Source: Ariolimax columbianus | Lineage: Eukaryota > Mollusca > Gastropoda > Stylommatophora > Arionidae | Length of the DNA stretch: 64,000 bases | Direction of reading: 5' to 3' | Assembly (NCBI GenBank): GCA_036924085.1 | Contig: JAVGWX010000018.1 | Coordinates: 20,428,964-20,492,963 of the forward strand | In this document: positions 1 through 9,961 of the stretch, piece by piece | How positions within the stretch are numbered: position 1 is the stretch's first letter | How the letters are laid out: each line of letters starts with the position of its first letter | Made by a program: the position numbers and the translations under genes | The notes under the pieces: generated by a model | What the model was told of the DNA's origin: nothing | Seen by the model: only the letters and a program-made list of their open reading frames with translations | Database searches by the model: none

Positions 1-252
1 TTGAGGGCTTGGAGGTCGGAAGATGTAGCACAGTGGTTGAGCTGACAGCAGCCAGCAAATCTTAGCTGGCTGTTTGCTTCAGGGTCAGCCAACCAGACCT
101 GGTCAAGACCATATTCTGGTGTCAAGTGATGGCCCTGGAGACAGACTAAACAAGTGTAGTCTGGCTAAGAGAGTAGGGATTGCAGAGAGAAACAAACCTT
201 GTAAGAAAAATACCATGCTGAAAGCAAATGTGTTGGGCCAAAAGATCCAAGT

Positions 253-477
253 GGGATGGCATGGGCTAGTGGTTAAGTGACACGGCTCACAGGCTGAAGA
301 TGGTGGGTTCACTCCCCAATCACAGCACCGACCGTTACCCCTTAGAAAATGCAGGAGGAAGCAGACCTTTACATAAAATTTATGTCGAAGTCAGATGTAC
401 TGGGCAGACAGGCGCAAAATAAAAACACACTGCCTCAGGGAATAGAGAAATAAGACGAACGCAAAAAAAAAAAAAAT
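253..477 (+). mobile_element. SINE-4, tRNA-derived, poly(A) tail, inside SINE-1
   Basis: A 225-bp insert has a tRNA-like head (A box around GGCTAGTGGTTAAG, B box GGTTCACTCC), a body ending ACGAACGC and a 14-base A tail. It is bracketed by perfect 9-bp target-site duplications, GATCCAAGT, at 244-252 and 478-486. Related copies occur at 26133-26374 on the minus strand and 28965-29085 on the plus strand. It is a poly(A)-tailed SINE, so its partner LINE probably differs from that of SINE-1. Confidence 0.85.
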
Positions 478-505
478 GATCCAAGTCACTCACTGTAAAC
501 TATTA

Positions 506-776
506 GTAAAGTAAAGTAACCCATAGCATTACTGCCGTAGGGGTGTAAGGTGTTAGCGATCTCACATTTCAAAGGCTCGGCTATATGAGGGCGGTAGCCA
601 TCTCCTCTCCCTCGCCGCTTTTACTTCCCGGACTGAACCGGTACCCATTTAAGGCTGGGTCGACCCGTGAGCCGTTTGCGGTCTGAAAAAAACATTACTG
701 CCTCAACTGCGGAATGAACCCAGGACCACTCAGATGCAAAGCCAGCGCGCTAACCACTGCGCTACGCGGCTCTCAC
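506..776 (-). mobile_element. SINE-5, tRNA-Ala-like SINE, inside SINE-1
   Basis: Read on the minus strand the element starts GAGCCGCGTAGCGCAGTGG, with an A box (TAGCGCAGTGG), a TGC anticodon-like loop as in tRNA-Ala, and a B box GGTTCATTCC. It is flanked by perfect 10-bp duplications, TAAACTATTA, at 496-505 and 777-786. It interrupts the 3' part of the first SINE-1. It is not a functional tRNA: there is no 3' acceptor-stem partner and it continues into a SINE body. Confidence 0.8.
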
Positions 777-809
777 TAAACTATTACACAGCGTCTTTTT
801 CAGGGCGTA

Positions 810-1192
810 CTCCGAAAACAAAAGAACTTCTTCGTTGTTCATTCTCTCATTCCCGCTACCAAGCTCTGAAAAAGGCTTTGCAAGTAGCAGGATGTTGTCC
901 GGAGAAAGGAATGCGTTGTGTTATAGTTTACAGCTTGACTGCAATATTTGCACCTTTCAGTCTGACACATCCGAATTCAGAAGGCATTTTTGGATACCTG
1001 GTTAGCCTTCCCTCTTCGATCCCTTCTTCTTAGCCAGCCTACTCTGTTGGTTGCAGCCTCTTATCCAGGATCACCACACAGATGTGAAGAGCAGTCTTGG
1101 CAACTCTGGTTCGCTGGCCCTGATGCTAGCAGTCAGGTTTGGGTCTCATCCCACCACAACTCATGCACTGTTCAGCATCTGTGCTCCACAGG
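810..1192 (-). mobile_element. SINE-1 copy b, inverted
   Basis: On the minus strand this carries the whole family order: a 5' region with GCTAGCATCAGGGCCAGCGAACCAGAG, a GGATAAGAGGCTGCAACC region, GGCTAAGAAGAAGGGATCGAAGAGGG and the TTTTTCAGAGCTTGGTAGCGGG block. Its tail reads GAACAACGAAGAAG. It lies tail-to-tail with SINE-1 copy a, so the pair could form a hairpin in RNA. Confidence 0.8.
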
Positions 1193-1195
1193 GAG

Positions 1196-1440
1196 CTGAA
1201 AGACTTTTTGATGGATAACTCGCTGCTGTTTTTACCTGATTTTTAAGTTGAATTTGCCTGCCCGGTTTTATGTACCTTTATCTGAATGCTTTAACCACCT
1301 TCCACTGGACTGGAAGCATAGTATCAGTTGATTAAAGAAGAAGATGATACTCGCTGATGTTTTTACCTGATGTTTAAGTTGAATTTGCCTGCCCGGTTTT
1401 ATGTACCTTTATCTGAATGCTTTAACCACTGTCTGAATCC
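1196..1440 (+). repeat. Local direct duplication of about 90 bp
   Basis: A segment running from CTCGCTG through GCCCGGTTTTATGTACC to GCTTTAACCAC occurs at about 1217-1302 and again at about 1350-1432, with few differences. The second copy is followed by AT-rich repeat. No gene is seen here. Confidence 0.75.
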
Positions 1441-2200
1441 ATTTATTTAATTATATAAATGCAATTTTAACTGCTGTGAATTTTTATACATATACTTTTA
1501 ATTGATAACTTAGTTTTCATACACATCATGCAATTTATAGCTTGAAGTATCTACAGATCATTTGCTTTATAACTGAAGATTTTTCATACATGTATTTTAA
1601 TGATTAACTTTGAGTTTTATAAAAATAAATTGAATTTATTACTAGGATTGTTTTCTCATACAAAGCATTCAATTTATATCTTGGATTTTTGCATATATAT
1701 TATTCAGTTTATAGCTAGGAATTTTCATATATGTTAAAAAGAAAATAAACTGTTGTACGGCTTTACTCCCATTGCTGGGGTAGTCGAGAAGTTTTTAGAC
1801 AGACCTACAGGCCGCTTCTCAACTGGTGCTGCAACATCGTGTGCTGGCTATGTTTGTTTATTTCACCACCAACAGAAGAACAACATATGCCTTATGGGGG
1901 ATTCGATCCGCTGCCCTCCTTGTCAACATGCAGGCATCAAAACCATTCAGCCATGCGCTCCTCTTCATATTTGTAATTCAGTGTATTTCATCAAAGAGGA
2001 TTTAAACAATTCATTAATTTTATAGTTAGGAGTTTTCATAATTTAGTTCATAACTTGGAGTTTTCATACTAATCAAATTGAAACTAGCAGAAGCGTACAT
2101 ACATTTCATTGCAATTTTAACTAAATGTTTCAAGTATTTCATGAACACAACTTTTTTTTATAACTTTTCATTATTTCAATGAAATTATAACTAAGAGTTT
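1440..2200. repeat. AT-rich degenerate tandem repeat
   Basis: Diverged units of roughly 60-70 bp recur, with TTTTCATACA, AATTTATAGCTTGGA and AATTGATAACTT as shared words. A SINE-like insert at about 1756-1966 splits the array. No coding content was recognised. Confidence 0.55.
1756..1966 (-). mobile_element. SINE-6, tRNA-like (Leu/Ser type) SINE
   Basis: The minus strand starts GAGGAGCGCATGGCTGAATGG, like the 5' half of a class II tRNA, and has a B box GGATCGAATCCC about 50 bases later. A SINE body of about 140 bp follows. Its edges against the AT-rich repeat are approximate. Confidence 0.55.
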
Positions 2201-2319
2201 CCATGTCTACAGAGAACTGCATTGAGGAAGAATTTTTGTTTCTGTCATCACATGTACATATATATAATGAGGTGAGAATTGTTAAAATGATGAAATGGAG
2301 GCCTAGGCTATAAAAACAG

Positions 2320-3040
2320 AAGTTGAGATTTTGCACCAACAGTTTGACTTGGGCGAATTGTTGCAGATAGATTTGGTAATTTTTAGTGACTCCAGGTCGG
2401 TTCTGGGGGAGCTGAAGAACACCCCATACAAAGAAAATGAGATATTCTTGGTGGGGAGGGCGATCAACTACATCATCACTGCTCGCGGGATAAATGTCAC
2501 CTTGCAATGGATCCCTGGACATAGTGCGCTACTAGGGAATGAGATGGCCGACAGATTGGCAAAAACAGGAGCCTAGAAACAACAATTGGATAGACCCTAC
2601 ATAGTAAAACAAATTATTAAAAATAATACTCGAGAACCCTGGATGAACAGGTGGGTGATGGGAACAACAGGTCGCAGTGCATTTAGCGAAATGTCACAGC
2701 CAAGAAGTAATGATGACATAAATAAACTGCATAGAAGAGATCAAAGTCTCATCTTTCAGTTCTGAACAGGAAATACCAGAGTCAATAGCCACTTGAACAG
2801 CATCAATTCCCAGCACCTGCCCTTGTGCAGACATTGCTCTCATCCTGATGAAACAGTTTGACATCTACTCATTGGGTGCAAGGCGCTTGCGGATATGAGG
2901 AACAGATTCTTACAAGCACTGCCGACAGTTACCAACACACTGTACGTAGCAGTGACACAACTGAAGAAGACATGTATCTATATAAGAATGGCATTGGGCT
3001 GCCAAGAGCAGGCTTGCTCAGCAGCTATAAGATAACAACA
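2320..3040 (+). mobile_element. LINE-D, RNase H domain and 3' end
   Basis: This is the 3' end of a non-LTR retrotransposon ORF2, open in one frame from 2331 to 3030 except for three stops (TAG at 2574, TGA at about 2763 and about 2857). RNase H hallmarks are visible: FSDSRSVLGEL, QWIPGHSALLGNEMADRLAKTG and then a C-terminal CRHC-x8-H-x4-C knuckle. One stop sits in the conserved RTG motif, where CGA to TGA would explain it. The element ends in (AAC)n at about 3033-3045. It is a fossil, but indels have not destroyed the frame. Confidence 0.85.
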
Positions 3041-3054
3041 ACAACATGTATAAC

Positions 3055-3253
3055 TAGGTGAGGAATCGACGTGATCCCCATAGTAGTCAGCGACAATTAG
3101 AGGAAACCAAGTATAGCACAATCGCCTGGAGGACCCAGATCCACCTTCATCAGTACACTTTGGCTGTGAGCAAAGATACTGCATCCCACCACTTAACTTC
3201 CTTTTCAGGATGCACAAAAGAGTAAACCTACTCATTGTGGGCATTCAAAATAA
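3055..3253 (+). mobile_element. SINE-2 copy, 5'-truncated
   Basis: The conserved 3' body of SINE-2 begins at GAGGAATCGACGTGATCCCC. It continues through AGCACAATCGCCTGGAGGACC and CACAAAAGAGTAAACC to CATTGTGGGCATTCAAAATAAC. It sits directly after the (AAC)n end of LINE-D. Confidence 0.75.
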
Positions 3254-3341
3254 CGGTACATGTCATGACATGTTGTTACTAATGCCAGTCATACTTGAGT
3301 TAGCACCTCTTGGCTGCAGAGCAATTTGAGGCTTCTCAGTA

Positions 3342-3604
3342 AGCTCACCACTATAGGGATCACAATATCAATCCCCACCTCATTAGTCAGGCTACCATTA
3401 AACAGTCTGTTTCCAGGGAGAACTGCTTGGAAGTAAGGTGGGATCTTTAGCATGTTTCACCATACCTGAACTAATATTGTTTGATCAGTCTGTTTTGCCT
3501 GACCTGAACTAACAATAACATTGTCTGATCAGTCTGTTTTGCCTGACCAGAACTAACATTGTCTGATCAGTCTGTTTTGCCTGACCAGACATAAGTCTCC
3601 TCTG
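3342..3604 (-). mobile_element. SINE-2 5' half with 3-4 internal 37-bp units
   Basis: On the minus strand the order is GGAGACTTATGTCTGGTCAGGC, then three to four tandem units containing ACTGATCAGACAATGTTAGT, then the GGAAACAGACTG and CTCACCTCGTTAG-type middle. Copies elsewhere carry one or two units, and the copy at 45174-46140 carries about 18, so this one is intermediate. Confidence 0.75.
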
Positions 3605-3627
3605 TTCATGCCATTAAACTTTGACTT

Positions 3628-3932
3628 GGGGGCTGAAGATGCAGCGGTGAATGAGCTGACAGCAGCCAGGCGACACATAGCTGGGTGCTTGCATCAGTCA
3701 GTGACCCATAACTGACCAAGTCCTTATATTCTGCCCCCAAATGATGGCTCTGGAAACAAACCTCAACCATGTAGCCTAATAAGAGATTAGGGATCAAAGG
3801 GGGAGGACAAACCTAGTCCAAAAAATGCAGTACTGAAATTGGCTGTGTCGGGCTGAAAGACACAGATATCGCAGCCTCGCTGTAAACTAGGACACGTCAC
3901 ACAGGACGAAAGCTGAAGAAGAAACATTGACT
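3628..3932 (+). mobile_element. SINE-1 copy c, ending in a minisatellite
   Basis: This SINE-1 of the GAAGATGCAGCGGTGAATGAGC subfamily runs through GGGATCAAAGGGGGAGG and GATATCGCAGCC to a tail reading ACGAAAGCTGAAGAAGAAAC. The tail bases recur inside the adjacent tandem array, so the array appears to have grown from the SINE end. Confidence 0.75.
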
Positions 3933-4746
3933 GTTGTTTTAAATTTTCTGCTGGTTGGGGTAGCTAGCCCCATGGCCAATCCTCCTTTCTCTGCTGGTTG
4001 GGGTAGCTAGCCCCATGGCCAATCCTGAAGAAGAAACATTGACTGTTGTTTTAAATTTTCTGCTGGTTGGGGTAGCTAGCCCCATGGCCAATCCTCCTTT
4101 TTCTGTTGGTTGGGGTAGCTAGCCCCATGGCCAATCCTCCTTTTTCTGTTGGTTGGGGTAGCTAGCGCCATTGGCCAATCCTCCTTTTTCTGTTGGTTGG
4201 GGTAGCTAGCCCCATTGGTCAATCCTCCTTTTTCTGTTGGTTGGGGTAGCTAGCCCCCATTGGTCAATCCTCCTTTCTCTGCTGGTTGGGGTAGCTAGCC
4301 CCATGGCCAATCCTGAAGAAGAAACATTGACTGTTGTTTTAAATTTTCTGCTGGTTGGGGTAGCTAGCCCCATTGGTCAATCCTCCTTTTTCTGTTGGTT
4401 TGGGTAGCTAGCCTCATTGGTCAATCCTCCTTTTTCTGCTGGTTGGGGTAGCTAGCCCCATTGGCCAATCCTCCTTTTTCTGTTGGTTGGGGTAGCTAGC
4501 CCCATTGGTCAATCCTCCTTTTTCTGTTGGTTGGGGTAGCTAGCCTCATTGGTCAATCCTCCTTTTTCTGCTGGTTGGGGTAGCTAGTCCCATAGCCAAT
4601 CCTGAAGAAGAAACATTGACTGTTGTTTTAAATTTTCTGCTGGTTGGGGTAGCTAGCCCCATTGGCTAATCCTGAAGAAGAAACATTGACTGTTGTTTTA
4701 AATTTTCTGCTGGTTGGGGTAGCTAACCCCATAGCCAATCCTCCTT
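3918..4746 (+). repeat. Composite minisatellite (about 42-bp units plus a SINE-tail spacer)
   Basis: About 15 copies of a unit contain CTGGTTGGGGTAGCTAGCC and CCATTGGTCAATCCTCC. A longer variant carries CTGAAGAAGAAACATTGACTG, TTGTTTTAAATTTTC and the same core. GGGGTAGCTAGCCCC is nearly palindromic, and ATTGG(T/C)CAATCC holds CCAAT words on both strands. The longer variant recurs at about 4025, 4313, 4602 and 4672. The array has no coding potential. Confidence 0.9.
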
Positions 4747-4754
4747 TGTCACCT

Positions 4755-5760
4755 CTTAACAACATGCCTAGCAGGTTACCTACTTAACATCTTTATGCTG
4801 GTTTAAAAGCCTCTGCAGAGTTTATATGCAACCAGTTTCTTTACATTCACTTGATCTAAGTATACCCATGTGCATACAAGCTATTCTTGAATGCTTTAAT
4901 TGTCCCTTCTGTCACTATTTCCTATGCCGATGCATTCCAAGCATTCACCACTCTCTGACTAAAAAAATAATTCATGGTACTAATCTGGACCTTTCTTTAA
5001 TTAATTTGTAGCTGTGCCCTTTTGTTCTTGTAGGTGGTTATATTTTTAAAAACGTTATAGTCTAATTTATCCTGTCTGTTAATTATCTTATAAACCTGTA
5101 TTAAATAACCTGGAATTCTTGTCTATTCTAGGTACTGTAGGCCGGTTTTTCTGAACCATTCCTCATAACTGTAATTCTGGAAATATCAGTTTTGTATCCT
5201 TTCCAACATGTTTATATCCCCTCTATGATAAGGACTCCACACTTGTACACAGTACTCCAATCTAGGTATAATACTTTGTACAGTTTGACTATAACTTTCA
5301 TGCTCCTATGCTTAATATTTCTTTTTATCGTTCCTAACATTAAATTTGCCTTTTTCACTGCTACCTGGACTTGCTCACTCACTTTACCTGTATGATCTAT
5401 TATAACCCCTAGCTCCCTTTATTTATCTATCATTCTAATATTATTCTCGCCCATTCTGTAATTATGTTTCATATTGGATCTACCCATGTGGATGACTGTA
5501 CATCTACATTAAACTCCATTTGCCAGCTTACAGACTATTCTCAAATTTTATCTAAATCCAACATCAATATATCCACTTCTGTTTTAGATGAGACACTACT
5601 GCATAATTTTGCAATCAAGGATCCGATATCAATGTCCAAATCGTTTATATATATGTATATACAGAACTTATAATCTTTTATAACCCCTAGGTCCTTTTCT
5701 ATCTTTCAAACACTGTTCTCTCCCATTCTGTAACTATGTTCCATAGTACATGTTACAGTG
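4755..5760 (-). mobile_element. CR1/L2-like LINE, 3' part, decayed
   Basis: Minus-strand translation, in fragments across frames, gives the thumb and C-terminal region typical of CR1/L2 reverse transcriptases. Pieces include VSEQVQVAVKKANLMLGTIKR, then PRLEYCVQVWSPYHRGDI, YSYEEWFRKTGLQYLE and VYKIINRQDKLDYN. Between the LYKVL and PRLEY pieces there is a frameshift. The 3' UTR (AAACTGGTTGCATATAAACTC, then an AAAGATGTTAAG end) matches the ends at 11560, 23450, 28310, 42165 and 54455. It is non-functional. Confidence 0.8.
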
Positions 5761-6330
5761 TTGTTATTCTTTGTACTCCTTTTTGGTCCTAGTAACACTA
5801 AGACAAAACACACAAGTATAACAAAATTAAAAAACCAACAACAAATATAGAATTTATTGATAAAAATAGTTTATTTTACATTATCTCGTTGATTTATATA
5901 ATATACCTTGTAATTAATCATGAGATAAAATCAACAGTAAAGTTACACATATAAATGGAACATATGATTTTACTGTATGGCATTCAACATATGGGTCTGT
6001 GTCACATATAGGTCATTCAACAACACTTGTTCGTGATGAGGACCTTTACTTTTTTTCACCTAGCCAGTCCTTCCAGTCGAGTTTTCTGTAAATCCGGGTT
6101 GTGGATGGGTGCGGAGATGGCTGACGAGTTTGATTTGGGATCTGCATACTTGCAGGCATGGAAATTTCGCTTCGCGAGACGGTGATCATTATTATTAGCT
6201 TTATCTCATCCTCTTTATTGCTCAGCCAGGAAACTCGCAACTGACGCAGCTTTTTGACTGTAGTTTAGCGTGTCAGCGGACTTACGCTCTCCGCTTCACC
6301 CTTCGTCACAGGGCTCGACTATTATTATAT
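5761..6330. other. Non-coding stretch with an unclassified repeat-like block
   Basis: 5761-6050 is AT-rich and I see nothing in it. 6052-6320 is GC-richer and splits copies of the ACATTCAACAACACTT repeat on either side, so it behaves like an insertion. Its minus-strand 64-codon ORF (6046-6240) resembles nothing I know. Confidence 0.4.
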
Positions 6331-6490
6331 AGGACATTCAACAATACTTTTATGTATAGGACATTCAACAACAGTTTTATGTATATAGGACATTCAACAA
6401 CAGGACACTCAATAACACCTTTATGATACAGCAGTTTTATAATACAGGATACTCAATAGCAGTTTTATAATAGAGCATTAAATAACACTT
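6325..6490 (+). repeat. Degenerate tandem repeat of about 30 bp
   Basis: The words ATAGGACATTCAACAACA and CTTTTATG recur about five to six times with many indels. An outlying unit precedes the block at about 6010-6035. Confidence 0.7.
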
Positions 6491-6606
6491 TTGTGTAATT
6501 CAACATTTATTACACAATAAGCGGTCAACAATAAATATCATAGATGACCAGTGTTATCTTTTCCTGTATCATATTCTGCTTCTGAAGACAGATTGTCAAA
6601 GTGAAA

Positions 6607-7340
6607 TTATAGAATCCTTAACAAACTTATCCTTTCCTCAACAGGGGGCATGGGATCTATATGGTGATTCTGTAACAAACTTATCCTTTCCTCAACAGGG
6701 GGCATGGGATCTGTATGGTGATTCTGTAACAAACTTATCCTTTCCTCAACAGGGGGCATGGGATCTGTATGGTGATTCTGTAACAAACTTATCCTTTCCT
6801 CAACAGGGGGCATGGGATCTGTATGGTGATTCTGTAACAAACTTATCCTTTCCTCAACAGGGGGCATGGGATCTGTATGGTGATTCTGTAACAAACTTAT
6901 CCTTTCCTCAACAGGGGGCATGAGATCTATATGGTGATTCTGTAACAAACTTATCCCTTTCCTCAACAGGGGGCATGAGATCTATATGGTGATTCTGTAA
7001 CAAACTTATCCTTTCCTCAACAGGGGGCATGAGATCTATATGGTGATTCTGTAACAAACTTATCCCTTTCCTCAACACGGGCCCTGGGATCTGTAACAAA
7101 CTTATTCCTTTCTTCCTCAACATGGACCCCAGGAAACTGTAACAAACTTATTCCTTTCTTTCTCAACATGGACCCCAGGAAACTGTAACAAACTTATCCC
7201 TTTCTTCCTCAACACGGGCCCCGGGGATCTATATGGTGAATCCTTAACAAACCTTTATCTTGCGTCCTCAACACGGGCCCCGGGGATCTATATGGTGAAT
7301 CCTTAACAAACCTTTATCTTGCGTCCTCAACAATAGACTT
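6607..7340 (+). repeat. 54-bp minisatellite grading into 46-60 bp variants
   Basis: Eight nearly identical 54-bp units (AACAAACTTATCCTTTCC, TCAACAGGGGGCATGGGATC, TGTATGGTGATTCTGT) are followed by five or so diverged units with ACATGGACCCCAGG or ACACGGGCCCCGGGG. Because 54 is a multiple of three, the minus strand stays open and gives an 18-residue repeat with ISLLQNHH and MPPVEER. I regard that ORF as a by-product of the array. Confidence 0.95.
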
Positions 7341-7424
7341 TCGAAATGTACATGCTGTATCCTTAGCAAACATATCTATAGTAAAACTGTACAGCTTCCT
7401 ATCCCCCCATTAAGATCTGCATGG

Positions 7425-7692
7425 AACTCAAAGATGCCTCAGTGAATGGACTGACAGTAGCCAGCGACCCACAGTTGACCAAGACCCATTTCCACCTCCA
7501 AGCGAGCAGCAACCCTGGAAACAGGCTGCACCAGGGTAGTCCGGCTAAGAGAATAGGGATTGCAGTGGGAAGGCAAACCCGGAACCCAAAAAAGCCAGCT
7601 GAAATATAATGTATTGGGCCGAAAAGCTCAGATATCACAGCCTTGCTGTAAACTATGACACAACATCCTTTTCAGGACGAACGCAGATGAAG
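7425..7692 (+). mobile_element. SINE-1 copy d with a 13-bp target-site duplication
   Basis: This SINE-1 begins AACTCAAAGATGCCTCAGTG and ends TTTTCAGGACGAACGCAGATGAAG. Perfect direct repeats of 13 bp, AAGATCTGCATGG, flank it at 7412-7424 and 7693-7705. That defines both edges and shows insertion by target-primed reverse transcription. Confidence 0.88.
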
Positions 7693-7739
7693 AAGATCTG
7701 CATGGGTGACCCCTCGCACCACATTTCACAATAACATCT

Positions 7740-8310
7740 CTCCACACATTCACACATGAGAAGAAAATTACACATTATTAAGTAATGGTTGATCAGTCCG
7801 GAGACTGGTTGTCTGAGTATGTCTCTCCATTTGACCCTATTCTGTGGTTGATCAGTCTGGAGACTGGTTGTAAGGTTGTCTGAGTATGTCCCTCCATTTG
7901 ACCCTATCCTCTGCATATCTCTTCGTTTCAGCATAAGTTCGTACTTTAATGTGTCTAGATGCCTGTGATGTAAAATTGAATCTTGGACGCCCAGATTCTC
8001 CTCTAGGATCTTCTGTCAAAGACTTTCATGTCTGATATTGTACCCAACCAACTTAACCGACATTCTTGTTTCATATACAATATTTGTCTTTGTGCGTCCA
8101 CTTCAGTGAGTACAATGTCATTAGATTTTTTTTCTGTCCAACTCACTCCTTCCATTCTATGGTAGCACCACATTTAAAATGCTTCCAATCTTTGTTCATC
8201 CTTCTTTGCTAGAGTCCATGTTTCAGCCCTTACAGTGCAATTGGTCATATATGAGTGGCCATTATTTTTGTCCTCTAGTCAAATTCTACCACCTTGGAAA
8301 ACTTCTTACC
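7740..8310 (-). mobile_element. LINE reverse transcriptase C-terminal fragment (RTE/Jockey-like)
   Basis: The minus strand gives AETWTLAKKDEQRLEAF, then MWCYHRMEGVSWTEKKSND and RQILYMKQECRLSWLGTI. It ends with NEEICRG and a doubled SLQTDQP segment, which is a local duplication at 7785-7900. The ETWTL, MWCYRR and W-x-EK pattern is the standard C-terminal region of such LINEs. Several stops and frameshifts are present. The segment at 42490-43462 is the same family. Confidence 0.75.
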
Positions 8311-8324
8311 GTCCAGTTTAGGCC

Positions 8325-8626
8325 GAAGATGTAGCTATGAATCAGCTGACAGCAGTCAGCGACTCGTAGTTGGCTGCTTACATCAGGGTGACATCAGTGA
8401 CTCATAACTGACCAAGACCCTATTCTGCCTGCAAAGTGGTGGCGCTGAAAACAGGCTGCAACCATGCAGCCTGGCTAAGAGATTAGGGATCAAATAGGGA
8501 AGGCAGATCTGGTCCCAAAAATGTTGTGCTGAAATCTGATATGTTGGGCCGAATGGTGCGGATATTGCAGTAAACTACAACGCAACATCACAAACGTCCT
8601 TTTCAGGATGAACATAGATGAAGAAC
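8325..8626 (+). mobile_element. SINE-1 copy e
   Basis: The GAAGATGTAGCTATGAATC head, the GGGATCAAATAGGGAAGGC middle and the TCCTTTTCAGGATGAAC tail follow the family order. Possible short target repeats TCCAGTT at 8312-8318 and 8629-8635 flank it, but 7 bp is weak evidence. Confidence 0.75.
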
Positions 8627-8847
8627 TTTCCAGTTGAACCCAAACGGACCTTTGGATTTCGATCTTCTTGCCAGATCTTCAGAACATTGTAGACTAACTG
8701 TGTTTCATGTACCTAATTTGAGGTATCCATAAACAAATGATATACCGTACTGTATTGGACTAAATAAAATGTTAACTATGGGTAGTCAAGTATAGAAATG
8801 TAGCTTCTGTATTTAATTAAAGCCACGTGGAGTGGGCACCCACAATG

Positions 8848-9452
8848 ACAAAGTGCTACAGAAACTACCGATACAAAAGCACACAAAGTACTACAGAAAC
8901 TACTGCCACAAAAGCACTACAGAAACTACCGCCACAAATCACACAAAGTGCTACAGAAACTACTGCCACAAAAGCACACAAAGTACTACAGAAACTACCG
9001 CCACAAAAGCACACAAAGTACTACAGAAACTACTGCCACAAAAGCACTACAGAAACTACCGCCACAAATCACACAAAGTGCTACAGAAACTACCGCCATA
9101 AAAGCACACAAAGTACTACAGAAACTACTGCCACAAAAGCACACAAAGTACTACAGAAACTACCGCCACAAAAGCACACAAAGTACTACAGAAACTACTG
9201 CCACAAAAGCACACAAAGTACTACAGAAACTACCGCCACAAATCACACAAAGTGCTACAGAAACTACCGCCATAAAAGCACACAAAGTACTACAGAAACT
9301 ACTGCCACAAAAGCACACAAAGTACTACAGAAACTACCGCCACAAAAGCACACAAAGTACTACAGAAACTACTGCCACAAAAGCACTACAGAAACTACCG
9401 CCACAAATCACACAAAGTGCTACAGAAACTACCGCTACAAAAGAGCACAAAG
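8848..9452 (+). repeat. 33-bp minisatellite, about 18 units, open in all three plus frames
   Basis: The unit holds AAAGTACTACAGAAACTAC, then YGCCACAAAAGCACAC. Every few units a variant has AATCACACAAAGTGC, and some units lose 12 bp. Since 33 is divisible by three and the unit has no stop in any plus frame, ORFs of 236, 170 and 89 codons overlap here. No start context, splice signal or known domain supports translation. Confidence 0.93.
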
Positions 9453-9469
9453 TGCTTTGATGCATGCTT

Positions 9470-9961
9470 TCATGATTCATCATCACACAGAGAACATTCC
9501 TGTAAGTTCTCCGTGCTACATTCAAGCAGCCAGCTAAGCTTATATATACTGTCCGAGTCAAGTGTTGCTTTCGTGTTCTTCGAATCTTTCAAGACAGGAC
9601 ACATTTCTCCCCTCGCCACTCCCAAATCTATCATTCTATGCCCATATGCATTTTCGTGACCTTCTGTCTCTTCATCATTATGTAGAGTATTCATGATTGC
9701 CCTTATCAACTCAACCCAGTCTCTCGTTATCACCATAGCTTGTCCGGCCACTACATCAGCTCTTTTGTTGCTCCGGACGCCTGCATGTCCCGGGCAGTAG
9801 CTCCATGTGACACCTTGTATACAAAAGTTGATTAGAAGAGAGGCCCACTCCCTTCTTAGCATGCACCTTTCTATCCTACAAAGCATACACTGCGAGTTTG
9901 ACAGTATCACAGCGTGTGTCAGCAACTTCCTAAAGCAAGCTTCCTGTAGCGGTTGTCCCAC
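9470..9961 (-). pseudogene. Retrotransposon RNase H fragment, 163-codon ORF
   Basis: The minus-strand ORF contains ILSNSQCMLCRIERCM, then GVTWSYCPGHAGVRSNKRADVVAG, which resembles the second half of an RNase H domain in LINE polyproteins. The first catalytic Asp is replaced (SNSQ instead of SDSQ), and NKRAD stands where NERAD is usual. The remaining residues show no match I know. It is probably a dead fragment of a LINE unlike LINE-A/B/D, and it abuts the 33-bp array. Confidence 0.7.

Larger units (their letters stand above)
20..815 (+). mobile_element. SINE-1 copy a, split by two later SINEs
   Basis: This SINE-1 copy opens with an A-box-like TAGCACAGTGGTTGAGC. It reads through to the family's conserved 3' part (GTAAACTATTACACAGCG, then a TTTTCAGGG motif) only if two inserts are removed: 253-477 and 506-776. 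Each insert has its own direct repeat (GATCCAAGT and TAAACTATTA), so the three elements are stacked in order of age. Another SINE-1 in the opposite orientation follows at once. Confidence 0.8.

Noticed and set aside
700..776. Functional tRNA-Ala gene
   Set aside because: The A and B boxes and a TGC loop are present, but the acceptor stem does not pair and the sequence continues into a SINE body with target duplications.
6607..7123. Minus-strand repeat ORFs (18-residue period)
   Set aside because: They are explained by a 54-bp minisatellite. Overlapping ORFs in different frames are broken by single-base indels between units.
8827..9537. 236-codon ORF as a real repeat-protein gene
   Set aside because: It lies wholly in a 33-bp array whose other two forward frames are equally open. 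There is no start context, intron signal or domain.
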